Source: Siphonodentalium dalli (taxonomy: Eukaryota; Mollusca; Scaphopoda; Gadilida; Siphonodentaliidae). From it: a stretch of 64,000 bases of DNA. The notes under the pieces were generated by a model, which made no database searches, was not told the DNA's origin, and worked only from the letters and a program-made list of their open reading frames with translations. The translations under genes were made by a program, and so were the position numbers. Below are positions 21,251-33,784 of this stretch, piece by piece (position 1 is the first letter of the stretch; each line of letters opens with the position of its first letter). The DNA is taken from positions 2,935,784 through 2,999,783 of the forward strand of contig CP136066.1 of the NCBI GenBank assembly GCA_032622095.1. The letters run 5' to 3'.

Positions 21251-21259
21251 CATCTTATT

Positions 21260-23550
21260 CACACATCTGGGCATCAGTTCACAATTAGTGATATTTAAAC
21301 AACACACCATTATTGATCAATAACATATTATTTAGCCGATTGGTGGCTTTAGCACACACACAATAGCATAACGAATGGGAATAACCCAATACAACAAATG
21401 TATCCATAAACGCAGAAATTCCATTCTACGTTTCCAGTACTCCAATAATTACTAACATTCAAGTGGATAACTAATATGATTGTATCCAAAGACGCCAAAA
21501 TTATATTTAGTAATTCCACAAAAGACTAACGATTTACTTTCTGTCAACAATGCGCCTCACTTACAATGTATGTTACCCTTAATTGACATGAAGTCTAACA
21601 TTTTCCTGACAGTAGCATGCCTAAATCCGCTAGTTTTGTCCCTGACAGTAGCATGCCAAACGCCACTAGTTTTGTCTGACAGTTAATTTTGCATGAATAA
21701 TTTTGATATTATAACAATAAACTACGTTAAGTTGGTCTAAATTTCCCAGATTCATTTCTTGTATCGTTTTATTACATAGTTATAAGCGATAATCGAGTCT
21801 AATTAACGTTTATATATGACAAAATTACACAATAACATTTCTGGTTTCTGATAACAGAAACCACTCTTGTTCGTTATATAAACAACCACACCTTTTTCGA
21901 CCAGAATATATTGGAAATATAATCCATATTAATAGAACCATTTCTGGACAAGGGTCTTCGATTCATATCTAATATAACCCGGTAACTATATAACACATGT
22001 TTACAAAGAGATATACCAACTTTAAGAACTGTATAATTATGTGTTCTAGTTCGTATTGCCAAATTGTGTTCATAATATTATATTACATATATCATGTGCC
22101 GTCAACAGACTGTTAGGCACATTTGGTTCATGTCTGTCTGATAAAACTAGCAGGCACTCTATGCTAAACCATAATATAGTGTATGGTGCCACACTGTGCT
22201 ATTCATTATTCCATGGTGCTATACATTATTCCATGTGATTATATGATGCTTGATTATTCCGTGCACATGACTTTTCGAGAAACCAGTCATGATGCAGCCA
22301 GATGCACATACCATACAACACTTTGGCATGCTGTGTTTATTACATGAATGGAACTAGGATATCGACACTTTGCAAATGCAAAATCAGGATTAACCGACAT
22401 GTCAAATCTGATTACATTTAGGTTTGTTCGAATCCTGAACACATTAATGCGATAGAGAATTTGATGAACATCCCCTGAACCATTATAACTTTCACATGGT
22501 TCACCCATATTTGTGTGAAACCATTCCAACTTGTATCATACAAAATCACCACACAACATATTTGCATAGACCTATATCATATTGAAGCAAAATTTTAGAC
22601 AACTTCGAGTGTGTTGTAACTCTGAACAAACTAACCATGTATGTAGCTATATACATGCAAAACCCGTGAACAATTTGTTGAAACCTGGACATATTCCCAA
22701 GTGTTTTTAATACCACAATTTCTTTTCCACAAACTTTTATTTTGTCATTTAGTGAACCACTCAAAACTGACTTATTTCCACAAAAAAAAACATACCATAA
22801 GTAAGCCATAATAGACCTTCTACTGAATCAGATAATACTTATTTTTGTAAGAAATTTTTCCACAATTATTTAGAAACCATTCTCAAAACAAAACTGCATA
22901 TAACAGATGTTTGGATAAATATTTTCGAATAAACTTTTTAAACTTGTTTTTAACAAGATCATGATCATGAACTTGGGAATGTGAGTTTTGTTTAATTGAT
23001 TCAGAATGACCACACCCGTTAATATTTTATTAAAAAAATTTCAACCAGAACAGATTCATGCAAAATGCAGTTTGTCTGTCAAAAATCAACAATAGACACG
23101 TTGATATTGTTCGACCACACACACGGCACACCTCGTGTTGATGACCATACTATACTAATCTACCATAACCAAACTTCTCAATGCCATGACAATTCAAATT
23201 GTATTGAAGCTTCGTTCACCAAAACCAGTTTGGACAACACCCTGTCCAATTGAGGGATCGTATTGGGCATTACAATTTACACATTTGTTTGTCTGATCCC
23301 GGCTAATTATTCAATTTCAACAGGATCAGTTGATCAAATTATATGGAACTCGTAATCAGGTAAAAGAAGAATCCCAAAAACCAGATTCGCTCTGGCAAAC
23401 TATACACTACAGCTGCCAAACCCACGACGTGCTGCATTGATCTTCATCGATCTAAGGAAGGTCCGCAGTTATTGGGATATGTTTAAATTTAACTGGCATC
23501 AATGTAGTCCATATATCTATGTCCACATTTTACTCATGGGACGTGTATAT
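21260..23550. other. Anonymous AT-rich sequence
   Basis: Nothing recognised except a short direct repeat at 21606-21680 ('ctgacagtagcatgcc' twice). Confidence 0.4.
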
Positions 23551-23559
23551 ACTAAATAA

Positions 23560-23715
23560 AAAAGTTAGTCAAAATGACTAACTTGGGTTAGTCAACTGTT
23601 TGCCACAGGATGACTAAGTTAACTTAGTCATACTGATTATGGAAGAAAATGTGTCAATGACTAGGGTGATGTTAGTCATAACAACTGAGAAATGGTTAGT
23701 CAAAGCGACTAATTA
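23560..23715. repeat. Cluster of TTAGTCA/TGACTAA palindromic motifs
   Basis: At least seven TTAGTCA or TGACTAA words occur in about 155 bp, several in head-to-head pairs such as gTTAGTCAaaaTGACTAAc. A related pair with the same spacing occurs at 59855-59895. Confidence 0.75.
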
Positions 23716-24203
23716 GACCATTATACCACAATGTTATAGCCAAAATTACCAGGACTGAGAAATAATGATTAACTTTTCTGGGAATGTGAACATGGAATTT
23801 GGTGGAATTATTGCAATACTCAACCAAATGAAATTTATCCAGAATCAGAGACCGAATTGAGAGCAGGAACAACTTTCAATCCATCCTTTAAAACACGCAT
23901 TACAATATGTGTCTGTTGAAATGTATAACAATAGTTTGTAGTATAGGTATGTTTGACTATGTATTATTTTCCTAGATTGCTGTGGTGTCATGGATTATTG
24001 ATAAACCAGTGCTATGTTAATAAGACATATAACAACTTGAATATAACAGTGTTTTACTGACAAACCTTGCATAAATTTTAACGATTATTAATTAACATCA
24101 ATCATATATAACACCATATAATTAAGGATTTGCTGTGTTATGTTAAATTTTAGAGGCAAATTAAACGTTTTTGAATAACCTGGAGTAACAAACTAGGAGC
24201 ATT

Positions 24204-24961
24204 TTAATTACTGATGAATGGACAGCAGAAAACCAGGGTCCACCATTCTGTAGTGTGGGTTTTGTTCAATTTACCTTCCCATTTAGGAATTGGTTTATAT
24301 CGCAATCCTGTGGGTAGCATTAGTTTATATGCCGATTTAGTACAAGTTTGTGTATGTATGAATTTCAGTTGAAGCGGAACTAGAGGATACAGTATATTAT
24401 CGCTTTTACTTAGAGATTTTTCACACATTTTTATAATTCCATGATACGTCAAGAAATCAAGTTTTATTCCTTGTATGAAATAAAGTCTTCGTGTGTTAAG
24501 AAATTTCCGGACGAGTCCTGAAAGTCCAATATGTACATCATATTGTCCTTCATGAATACTTTTAGGCGAGGTTCTATAAATTTGACAGTGCCTGCCAAGC
24601 TAATTAGAAGTATTGATTTAAAGTCACACTGGTGTTTTGGCTCTATTTTGTCGCAGTATAACATCCAAGCTTTTATCACATCTTTTCAAAATTGATTATC
24701 AATTGATTTGAATTGTTTCTTCAGGATGGAAGATGCCATAACGTACCAACAATTATGAAATAAAGGTGCATAATTTTCTAACACAGAAACCCATGTAGAC
24801 TGAGTTATCGCACATTTAACCCATGATATTTTCAAAGAATTTATAAACGAGTTAAATTCAACCATCTTGCATCCGCCCGCGGTATAATCTTTGGTGAGTT
24901 GTTTTATATTTATTCTATCAGGTCCATTGTTCCAAATAAAACCAAACATTGTTTTATTCAA
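24204..24961 (-). pseudogene. Non-LTR retrotransposon (LINE) ORF2 C-terminal fragment
   Basis: Three minus-strand frames in series match the region after the reverse transcriptase of Tx1/L1-like LINEs as I know them. 24961-24686 has FGFIWNNGPDRINIKQLTKD and GGCKMVEFNSFINSLKISWV. 24679-24464 has the poorly conserved middle. 24452-24204 has PLVPLQLKFIHTQTCTKSAY and EWWTLVFCCPF. Stops and phase changes break it, and the 5' part, including the catalytic RT, is absent as in a 5'-truncated insertion. Confidence 0.8.
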
Positions 24962-24969
24962 TTCTTTAA

Positions 24970-26700
24970 TAAATTAGTCCGAGGGATTTGGTAGCGCTAA
25001 GAAAAGATTCACTAGTTTTGAAATTGCAAGTGATTCTAGTGCTGTTTATCTGTCCAGCACAGTAAGACTGTGTTTACTCCACGCCACAAGAGGTTTTTTT
25101 CAATTGGATCAGACCTTTTGATAAATTAATTAATTAGTGTCATGAATTTTGATCTGACAACCACATTCCTAGTGCTGAACAACAATACATGATAACAATT
25201 TTGAGACCACAAAATGCTAGGTGATAAATGTTGTACTTGCTCAGAATTTGGTGAGAGATGATCACAACTAGTTCAATCACATCCAAGTCTGGCACTATTT
25301 AACATTTTTAAAGGCACGTGAGGCCTTAATTGTCGAAAATATTCATATTTGTTCCAAACACTGTAAACAGAAAAACATTAAAACGCATACAGTTTCGTTC
25401 ATATATACCATGACCATCGCATAAACAACATGTTATCGTAAAGACCTACTATATTTTACATACGCAAGAGCCTGATTGTGTTACAGAAGACCACACAATG
25501 CTATTGGCTAATCGCACACAAATGACATAAACGCTCTTTATTAGTTCCATATCAGGAATTCACCAACAAAGAACGCACTTTATTTTTACCATCATAATAT
25601 AAACAAACGCCAGAAAAGTAACTGTTTGTGGTTTTGTTTACATAACAATGGTCAAACATATGACAATAACATACTGTTTATGCGATATTTCTTATTTGTA
25701 TACGGACAAAGTCTATTTACATTTTGATGTTCTTTCTGTTTGTAGCGGTTTTTGACGGGTGGAGATGTCTTCACAGGATAACACCACCAAGGCCAACCGT
25801 ACCTTTAACAGGGATGTTTAAGAGTATGATTATATATAGACGATTATAGGGATTTACCATCGACCTGCCATTTATCTATATTGGCTTCTCGTTGTGATGC
25901 TACATGCATATATCCAATTTACTAACATGGGCCTAGCAAAATTCCAAACAACCATTTTTTGTTAGCTACTGTGTGTCACTCTAGGACTTAAAATAAAATT
26001 ATGTACAGGTTGGTTCATCTAAGCCACTGACGTCATTGCCATGACACAAAATAATGCACTCTCTTCCGAAAATGATCGGATCCGGGAGCTCACCGCCGAC
26101 GTCATTCCAAGTCGGCCATCATAGGCATCTGATAAGCCGTTTGACATGATTTTTATTACCATCTTCCAAGTATATCAGAATGCTGGATTTGCCACTGATT
26201 CCGGAAAAGATAATAAAGAGAAACCCCCACCTGAGAACCACATTTCTTTAACTAATCCGGGAATATTTTAATAAATTTATCAATACCAGACTACTGTTAA
26301 CTCAATACATCCTTGGCTATAATTCTCGTTACTTGTCACTCCAGAGATTTTGAGACACTTTAGAATGAAATCCACACACTCCGGTCTAACAGCCTGATAA
26401 AAGGCACTGAAGTATAGCTGAGCTATATTGCTTATAAAACCACAAATGACAATATGGGCGATTATCGATGACCACCGGTGTCCATTCCAATAGTCCCACT
26501 GTTTCCGCAACAAACCTGCCAGTTGTTGATATGAACCATTGACAAATCTATTACTCTATCAATTCATTGAACAATGGGCCAGCCGTACTATGGGGATTCC
26601 TATTATGAACCAATACTATAGCATGACCTTCACTATATAATGTATGTCCAACATCCATGCTAAATAAAGAAGCTGTCACGACCCTGCTCACGGCACCATC
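24970..26700. other. Anonymous sequence
   Basis: No gene or clear repeat recognised. Confidence 0.4.
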
Positions 26701-26710
26701 TCGAGTATAA

Positions 26711-26902
26711 AACACTCCCAGGTAATAGGCGTAATATTAAATCTCTTGAACACAATTGAACAATATTTAATTACATCATGAATCAACAACAGAGTACAGG
26801 GTGTACAACTGACCGACGGGCCATCTAAGGTTAGATCGTGCCTCTGCAGTCGACAGTCTCGCCGTGAGTCACAACCAGCTCGCTGGCGCCTCCTAATTAT
26901 GT
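26711..26902 (+). repeat. Dispersed repeat, copy 2 of 2
   Basis: Direct-orientation partner of 20008-20199, with most differences scattered single substitutions. Confidence 0.8.
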
Positions 26903-26909
26903 TTCTAGT

Positions 26910-29290
26910 TCTTTGTCACATCTTGCTGGCCAATTTCCATTGGCCATACGATTAACATTTTACTAAGCCATGTTTATTAAAATTATTTAAAAAACCCACC
27001 ATATCCAATGTCTTACACATTGTCAAGTGACTTCTTTTTGAGGTCTATGTTATGTGAATAAATTTGCCAAGTAAATCTGAAAAGCAAACACAAACAATTG
27101 ATGGTGGTTTCCTCAAATAACTTGCTGAGAACTCTGCACTAGGTAGTGTGATTAAATATGTCTTATTTGAAATGCATGTTTTGACAGAACTATGAGAAAT
27201 GTCCAAATATTAAAGATTGATCAAACTATGACAGAATTATTATTGCATAATTATAATGCTCTCTTGACAACGTGATGGATTTAATTGAAATACAATTATC
27301 ATCATATTGTATTGATGCTGCCCCGTCAAGGGCTACACTTTGTTCTTTCTTAATTGAAATAGTTTGTGTTGTTGATGGTGCATGACTGATGATAAATTAT
27401 ATGAATATGTGACAGAGTATTGAAATAGAGTTTTAGTTATTGTAATCTTGACAGTTTTGAATGATACACAATTAATGTGCAGCAAAATAAGTGCCAAGAT
27501 AAACAAACTGTGAGTGTGTCTTCCACTGACAGTTTAATGGGGCAGAACCCTGTCAGATTGTCCCTTGCAAACACTCTACCACAGCTTGATTTGCAACTAA
27601 CCACTCAGCCACACTATCTAACTTATTGCACAAATGAATTGCTTAAATGTTGTCACACTATCCTTGCACAAACACCGACTAGATGTACAACCGGAATAAC
27701 ATACCTATTATGCATGGATTATATACCTATCTGAATCTGCTCTAAATTAGTCATGTTGAGACTTTGAGATTTCTCTCTCTATGTAATGACTCAAGGGGAT
27801 ATGATGATATGATATAAATTGTTCTACCATTCAATTACCTCCACATGGCCTTACTGTTTGCTGGAATTTACTACCTCCAGTTCAAAAGCTTATATGTCCA
27901 TGTACCTACATGTTATGGCTAAATGTTCAACATCAGTATCGATACGGATGCTCAATCACGTGTCCTAATTCCGTGCGCAACAGCATACAGTGGGATCTGT
28001 CCACTTTCAATGACGTCAATGGGCTGTCTGATCTGATTGAAGTCCCTCTATTTATACTGTTTCTCAGCATAAGCCTTTATACGTCTCAAACTGACAAATT
28101 AGAGTACTTGATTTCAACTCTGAAATATCTATACTTTTACACATCTATATCGATGGTATGCGCAGTATATTTGATTGTATAACTATATGATATACTATGA
28201 TGCATTTGGTGACACTCCAAAAGGTTCTGCGGTGATGAGTGCAGAAATAATGGGGCATCAATTCATTGAAAAATAACTAAAGTGTGACCAAACAAAACAA
28301 ACCCAATGTTTATAAGCCTGGGTTGAGCTAGGTTTTACGATGTTGATACATAATTATTATTTTAATGGGGATAGCATGAGTAGGGTCTCGATTTGTTGTG
28401 CCTGAAAAATGAAATTTTGATTCACAAATGGCCAAACAAGATTTTTCCTTCCGACCATATATGCCTATGTTGTCTGGATGAATACTGTTTCCTCATTATA
28501 ATATAAAAACAGTTAAAACATCTCACCACTGGGATTTATAAAACTTGTTTTCATACAGTTGACAAATTTTAGGTGATAAAGGGTGACGGCGGTGTCTGGG
28601 ACTACTGTTTTGCAGAAATCGTTAATACTTGATACTGCCAATGTCACATGAATACAAAGACATTCTCTAAAAATCCACAAATTCATAACTAACATGTTCT
28701 CAATAAACATGCCGCACCATGGTGTCAGAAAACACTTGTACTGTATTCTAGAAATGTACTACTACTGATCATTCGAAACTGTGGATTGTCACCACTGCTA
28801 TCGCATTTTGAAGTAATAATTAACCCATTATTGCCGGAAACTTGGAAACTAATAAATAACAATGCATCATACAAGTTATCTTATTGTCTTTAGAAAGTGA
28901 CTGCCTTTGAAACGTCGGAAGTGACAGCAGAAATGCTGTTGGCCGAAAATGTGCTGTTATTTCACGGGTTATGTCTTCACAGCCCGGAACCTACGTCACT
29001 AATGTAATTTCTAAACCGTCACTTCAGACGTTCGGATAGCTGCTATCTCAGATTAATGCAGTGGATGAGCTATATAGTTGTCGCAGGAGTTATTGAACGT
29101 ACAAGTGAAAAGGATTATTGGAGTTTTCGAACTTATAGTAAATTGTTGATGTGTGTTTGATGTGCAAACTCGGGGCACAATCTATACCTATTTTCCTTGT
29201 AAAGTTCAGTTATACATTATGAATGTGCATTGTGAATATACACAGCTCATGTACTAGTTTACCCCGCCAGGATAACGTTTATTGATGTTT
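26910..29290. other. Anonymous sequence left of the 37-bp array
   Basis: No convincing exon. An 85-codon frame at 27477-27734 has no recognisable feature. At 28985-28998 the sequence GGAACCTACGTCAC is the reverse complement of part of the 37-bp minisatellite unit. Confidence 0.4.
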
Positions 29291-29298
29291 TAAACATT

Positions 29299-32200
29299 TT
29301 GGGTTAGAGACTTGATTGGTGACGTAGGTTCTGCTTTGGGTTAGAGACTTGATTGGTGACGTAGGTTCTGCTTTGGGTTAGAGACTTGATTGGTGACGTA
29401 TGTTCTGCTTTGGGTTAAAGACTTGATTGGTGACGTAGGTTCTGCTTTGGGTTAAAGACTTGATTGGTGACGTAGGTTCTGCTTTGGGTTAAATACTTGA
29501 TTGGTGACGTAGGTTCTGCTTTGGGTTAGAGACTTGATTGGTGACGTAGGTTTTGCTTTGGGTTAGAGACTTGATGGGTGATGTAGGTTCTGCTTTGGGT
29601 TAGAGACTTGATTGGTGATGTAGGTTCTGCTTTGGGTTAGAGACTTGATTGGTGATGTAGGTTCTGCTTTGTGTTAGAGACTTGATTGGTGATGTAGGTT
29701 CTGCTTTGTGTTAGAGACTTGATTGGTGATGTAGGTTCTGCTTTGTGTTAGAGACTATATGGGTGATGTAGGTTCTGCTTTGGGTTAGAGACTTGATGGG
29801 TGATGTAGGTTCTGCTTTGGGTTAGAGACTTGATTGGTGATGTAGGTTCTGCTTTGTGTTAGAGACTTGATTGGTGATGTAGGTTCTGCTTTGTGTTAGA
29901 GACTTGATTGGTGATGTAGGTTCTGCTTTGTGTTAGAGACTTGATTGGTGATGTAGGTTCTGCTTTGGGTTAGAGACTTGATTGGTGATGTAGGTTCTGC
30001 TTTGTGTTAGAGACTTGATTGGTGATGTAGGTTCTGCTTTGTGTTAGAGACTTGATTGGTGCTGTAGGTTCCGCTCTGGGTTAGAGACTTGATTGGTGAT
30101 GTAGGTTCTGCTTTGTGTTAGAGACTTGATTGGTGATGTAGGTTCCGCTCTGGGTTAGAGACTTGATTGGTGATGTAGGTTCTGCTTTGTGTTAGAGACT
30201 TGATTGGTGATGTAGGTTCTGCTTTGTGTTAGAGACTTGATTGGTGCTGTAGGTTCCGCTCTGGGTTAGAGACTTGATTGGTGATGTAGGTTCTGCTTTG
30301 TGTTAGAGACTTGATTGGTGATGTAGGTTCTGCTTTGTGTTAGAGACTTGATTGGTGCTGTAGGTTCCGCTCTGGGTTAGAGACTTGATTGGTGATGTAG
30401 GTTCTGCTTTGTGTTAGAGACTTGATTGGTGATGTAGGTTCTGCTTTGTGTTAGAGACTTGATTGGTGATGTAGGTTCTGCTTTGTGTTAGAGACTTGAT
30501 TGGTGATGTAGGTTCTGCTTTGTGTTAGAGACTATATGGGTGATGTAGGTTCTGCTTTGGGTTAGAGACTTGATTGGTGATGTAGGTTCCGCTCTGGGTT
30601 AGAGACTTGATTGGTGATGTAGGTTCTGCTTTGTGTTAGAGACTTGATTGGTGATGTAGGTTCTGCTTTGTGTTAGAGACTTGATTGGTGCTGTAGGTTC
30701 CGCTCTGGGTTAGAGACTTGATTGGTGATGTAGGTTCTGCTTTGTGTTAGAGACTTGATTGGTGATGTAGGTTCTGCTTTGTGTTAGAGACTTGATTGGT
30801 GATGTAGGTTCTGCTTTGTGTTAGAGACTATATGGGTGATGTAGGTTCTGCTTTGGGTTAGAGACTTGATTGGTGATGTAGGTTCCGCTCTGGGTTAGAG
30901 ACTTGATTGGTGATGTAGGTTCTGCTTTGGGTTAGAGACTTGATTGGTGATGTAGGTTCTGCTTTGTGTTAGAGACTTGATTGGTGATGTAGGTTCTGCT
31001 TTGTGTTAGAGACTTGATTGGTGCTGTAGGTTCCGCTCTGGGTTAGAGACTTGATTGGTGATGTATGTTCTGCTTTGTGTTAGAGACTTGATTGGTGATG
31101 TAGGTTCTGCTTTGTGTTAGAGACTTGATTGGTGATGTAGGTTCTGCTTTGTGTTAGAGACTATATGGGTGATGTAGGTTCTGCTTTGGGTTAGAGACTT
31201 GATTGGTGATGTAGGTTCCGCTCTGGGTTAGAGACTTGATTGGTGATGTAGGTTCTGCTTTGGGTTAGAGACTTGATTGGTGATGTAGGTTCTGCTTTGT
31301 GTTAGAGACTTGATTGGTGATGTAGGTTCTGCTTTGTGTTAGAGACTTGATTGGTGATGTAGGTTCTGCTTTGTGTTAGAGACTTGATTGGTGATGTAGG
31401 TTCTGCTTTGGGTTAGAGACTTGATTGGTGATGTAGGTTCTGCTTTGTGTTAGAGACTTGATTGGTAACGTAGGTTCTGCTTTGTGTTAGAGACTTGATT
31501 GGTGATGTAGGTTCCGCTCTGGGTTAGAGACTTGATTGGTGATGTAGGTTCTGCTTTGGGTTAGAGACTTGATTGGTGATGTAGGTTCTGCTTTGTGTTA
31601 GAGACTTGATTGGTGATGTAGGTTCTGCTTTGGGTTAGAGACTTGATGGGTGATGTAGGTTCTGCTTTGGGTTAGAGACTTGATTGGTGATGTAGGTTCT
31701 GCTTTGGGTTAGAGACTTGATTGGTGATGTAGGTTCTGCTTTGGGTTAGAGACTTGATTGGTAACGTAGGTTCTGCTTTGGGTTAGAGACTTGATTGGTG
31801 ACGTAGGTTCTGCTTTGTGTTAGAGACTTGATTGGTGATGTAGGTTCTGCTTTGTGTTAGAGACTTGATTGGTGATGTAGGTTCCGCTCTGGGTTAGAGA
31901 CTTGATTGGTGATGTAGGTTCTGCTTTGGGTTAGAGACTTGATTGGTGATGTAGGTTCTGCTTTGGGTTAGAGACTTGATTGGTGATGTAGGTTCTGCTT
32001 TGTGTTAGAGACTTGATTGGTGATGTAGGTTCTGCTTTGGGTTAGAGACTTGATTGGTGCTGTAGGTTCCGCTCTGGGTTAGAGACTTGATTGGTGATGT
32101 AGGTTCTGCTTTGGGTTAGAGACTTGATTGGTGATGTAGGTTCTGCTTTGTGTTAGAGACTTGATTGGTGATGTAGGTTCTGCTTTGGGTTAGAGACTTG

Positions 32201-32995
32201 ATGGGTGATGTAGGTTCTGCTTTGGGTTAGAGACTTGATTGGTGATGTAGGTTCTGCTTTGGGTTAGAGACTTGATTGGTGATGTAGGTTCTGCTTTGTG
32301 TTAGAGACTTGATTGGTGATGTAGGTTCTGCTTTGGGTTAGAGACTTGATTGGTGATGCAGGTTCTGCTTTGGGTTAGAGACTTGATTGGTGATGTAGGT
32401 TCTGCTTTGTGTTAGAGACTTGATTGGTGCTGTAGGTTCCGCTCTGGGTTAGAGACTTGATTGGTGATGTAGGTTCTGCTTTGGGTTAGAGACTTGATTG
32501 GTGATGTAGGTTCTGCTTTGTGTTAGAGACTTGATTGGTGATGTAGGTTCTGCTTTGGGTTAGAGACTTGATGGGTGATGTAGGTTCTGCTTTGGGTTAG
32601 AGACTTGATTGGTGATGTAGGTTCTGCTTTGGGTTAGAGACTTGATTGGTGATGTAGGTTCTGCTTTGGGTTAGAGACTTGATTGGTAACGTAGGTTCTG
32701 CTTTGGGTTAGAGACTTGATTGGTGATGTAGGTTCTGCTTTGGGTTAGAGACTTGATTGGTGACGTATGTTCTGCTTTGGGTTAGAGACTTGATTGGTGA
32801 TGTAGGTTCTGCTTTGTGTTAGAGACTTGATTGGTGATGTAGGTTCTGCTTTGGGTAAGAGACTTGATTGGTAACGTAGGTTCTGCTTTGGGTTAGAGAC
32901 TTGATTGGTGACGTAGGTTCCACTTTGGGTTAGAGACTTGATTGGTGACGTAGGTTCTGCTTTGGGTTAAAGACTTGATTGGTGACGTAGGTTCC
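29299..32995. repeat. 37-bp minisatellite, about 100 units
   Basis: The unit is 'gggttagagacttgattggt' + 'gatgtaggttctgcttt'. The array is uninterrupted for about 3.7 kb. Variants include GTGTTAGAG, GCTGTAGGTTCCGCTCTGGG and GACTATATGGG. These recur at multiples of 37 bp, including two exact 333-bp steps (30357, 30690, 31023 for the GCTG variant), so higher-order repeats are present. There is no coding frame worth naming. Confidence 0.98.
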
Positions 32996-32999
32996 TGGC

Positions 33000-33464
33000 A
33001 CTGGTACTTATTTACCATTTTTACATGTTGAGTTTTGCTACAATATATCATGATGTCATTGTCTACACTGTGAGGCATGCACATGCTATGGGAGTTGTGT
33101 GTGAGTTGGTTTATGCAGAACGTGGTAAACTGATCAGATGGTCGTAAAACATTTTTGCCGAATTGACGACAACGAGTCCCTTTGTGCGAAAATCTGCCGT
33201 TCAAACGTCCGTCACTCGCAGTAATGTGATATTGTTTTGTTTGTCGTGATTATCTTGTACTAAATTATGTTCTTGTCAGGTGATAGTCAGTGGTAGGCTC
33301 GATAATTGCATGCAACGCTCGCCTTCGTGAGAAAAAGCAAGACCTTGGCGCGTTAAACCGTAACCATAATTACACATACGACAAGATGACAACTGATAGA
33401 AAGAACACACATTCTAGTGATGTGGTACCCTTTTCATAATTCTTATCTTATCTTTTTTTTACAG
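33000..33464 (+). other. Probable intron end before the methyltransferase exon
   Basis: Ends with a pyrimidine tract (33446-33460) and ACAG at 33461-33464, a good 3' splice site. No upstream exon of the gene was recognised in the window, so the intron probably includes the 37-bp array. Confidence 0.5.
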
Positions 33465-33764
33465 AAAATGATCGATGTTATAAAAATTGACATAGAGTCG
33501 AGCGAATGGGACAGTCTCACAACAAGTATGCAAGATGGCAGCCTGAAGAATGTACGGCAGTTGATGGTTGAGTTCCACGCCTACGATCAGAAACAAATGC
33601 GAAAAGGCATCCCAGTTTTATTTGGGCTTTACAAACTCGGCTTCAGAAAATTCATTACACACAAGAATCATGCTGCTAGCAACCTCTTGAAGATCTCTCC
33701 TGATGAATACCCAGGCACTGTCAGCTCTTGTAACGAAGTATATTATCTCAACACAAATTTATAA
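33465..33764 (+). CDS. METTL24/FkbM-like methyltransferase, last exon
   Basis: The exon starts after TTTTTTTTACAG and ends at a TAA, coding 99 residues. The opening KMIDVIKIDIESSEWDSL matches the conserved IDVLKxDIExxEW segment of FkbM-type methyltransferases, a core strand and acidic loop of the Rossmann fold. It is followed by VRQLMVEFHAY (the next core strand with acidic residue). The end, GTVSSCNEVYYLN, resembles the C-terminus of METTL24-type proteins. The cofactor-binding N-terminal part must be in upstream exons that I could not find. An in-frame ATG 48 bases before the exon is intronic and should not be used as start. The substrate is unknown for this family. Confidence 0.72.
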   Translation, partial: KMIDVIKIDIESSEWDSLTTSMQDGSLKNVRQLMVEFHAYDQKQMRKGIPVLFGLYKLGFRKFITHKNHAASNLLKISPDEYPGTVSSCNEVYYLNTNL

Positions 33765-33778
33765 ATGTTCAAATCTAT

Positions 33779-33784
33779 ATTAAA
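33779..33784 (+). terminator. Polyadenylation signal ATTAAA
   Basis: ATTAAA 15 bases after the methyltransferase stop. It is the common variant signal, so the 3' UTR may be very short. Confidence 0.45.

Noticed and set aside
29299-32995. Telomere-like repeat because of GGGTTAG
   Set aside because: GGGTTAG occurs once per 37-bp unit and is often changed to GTGTTAG; there is no TTAGGG tandem.
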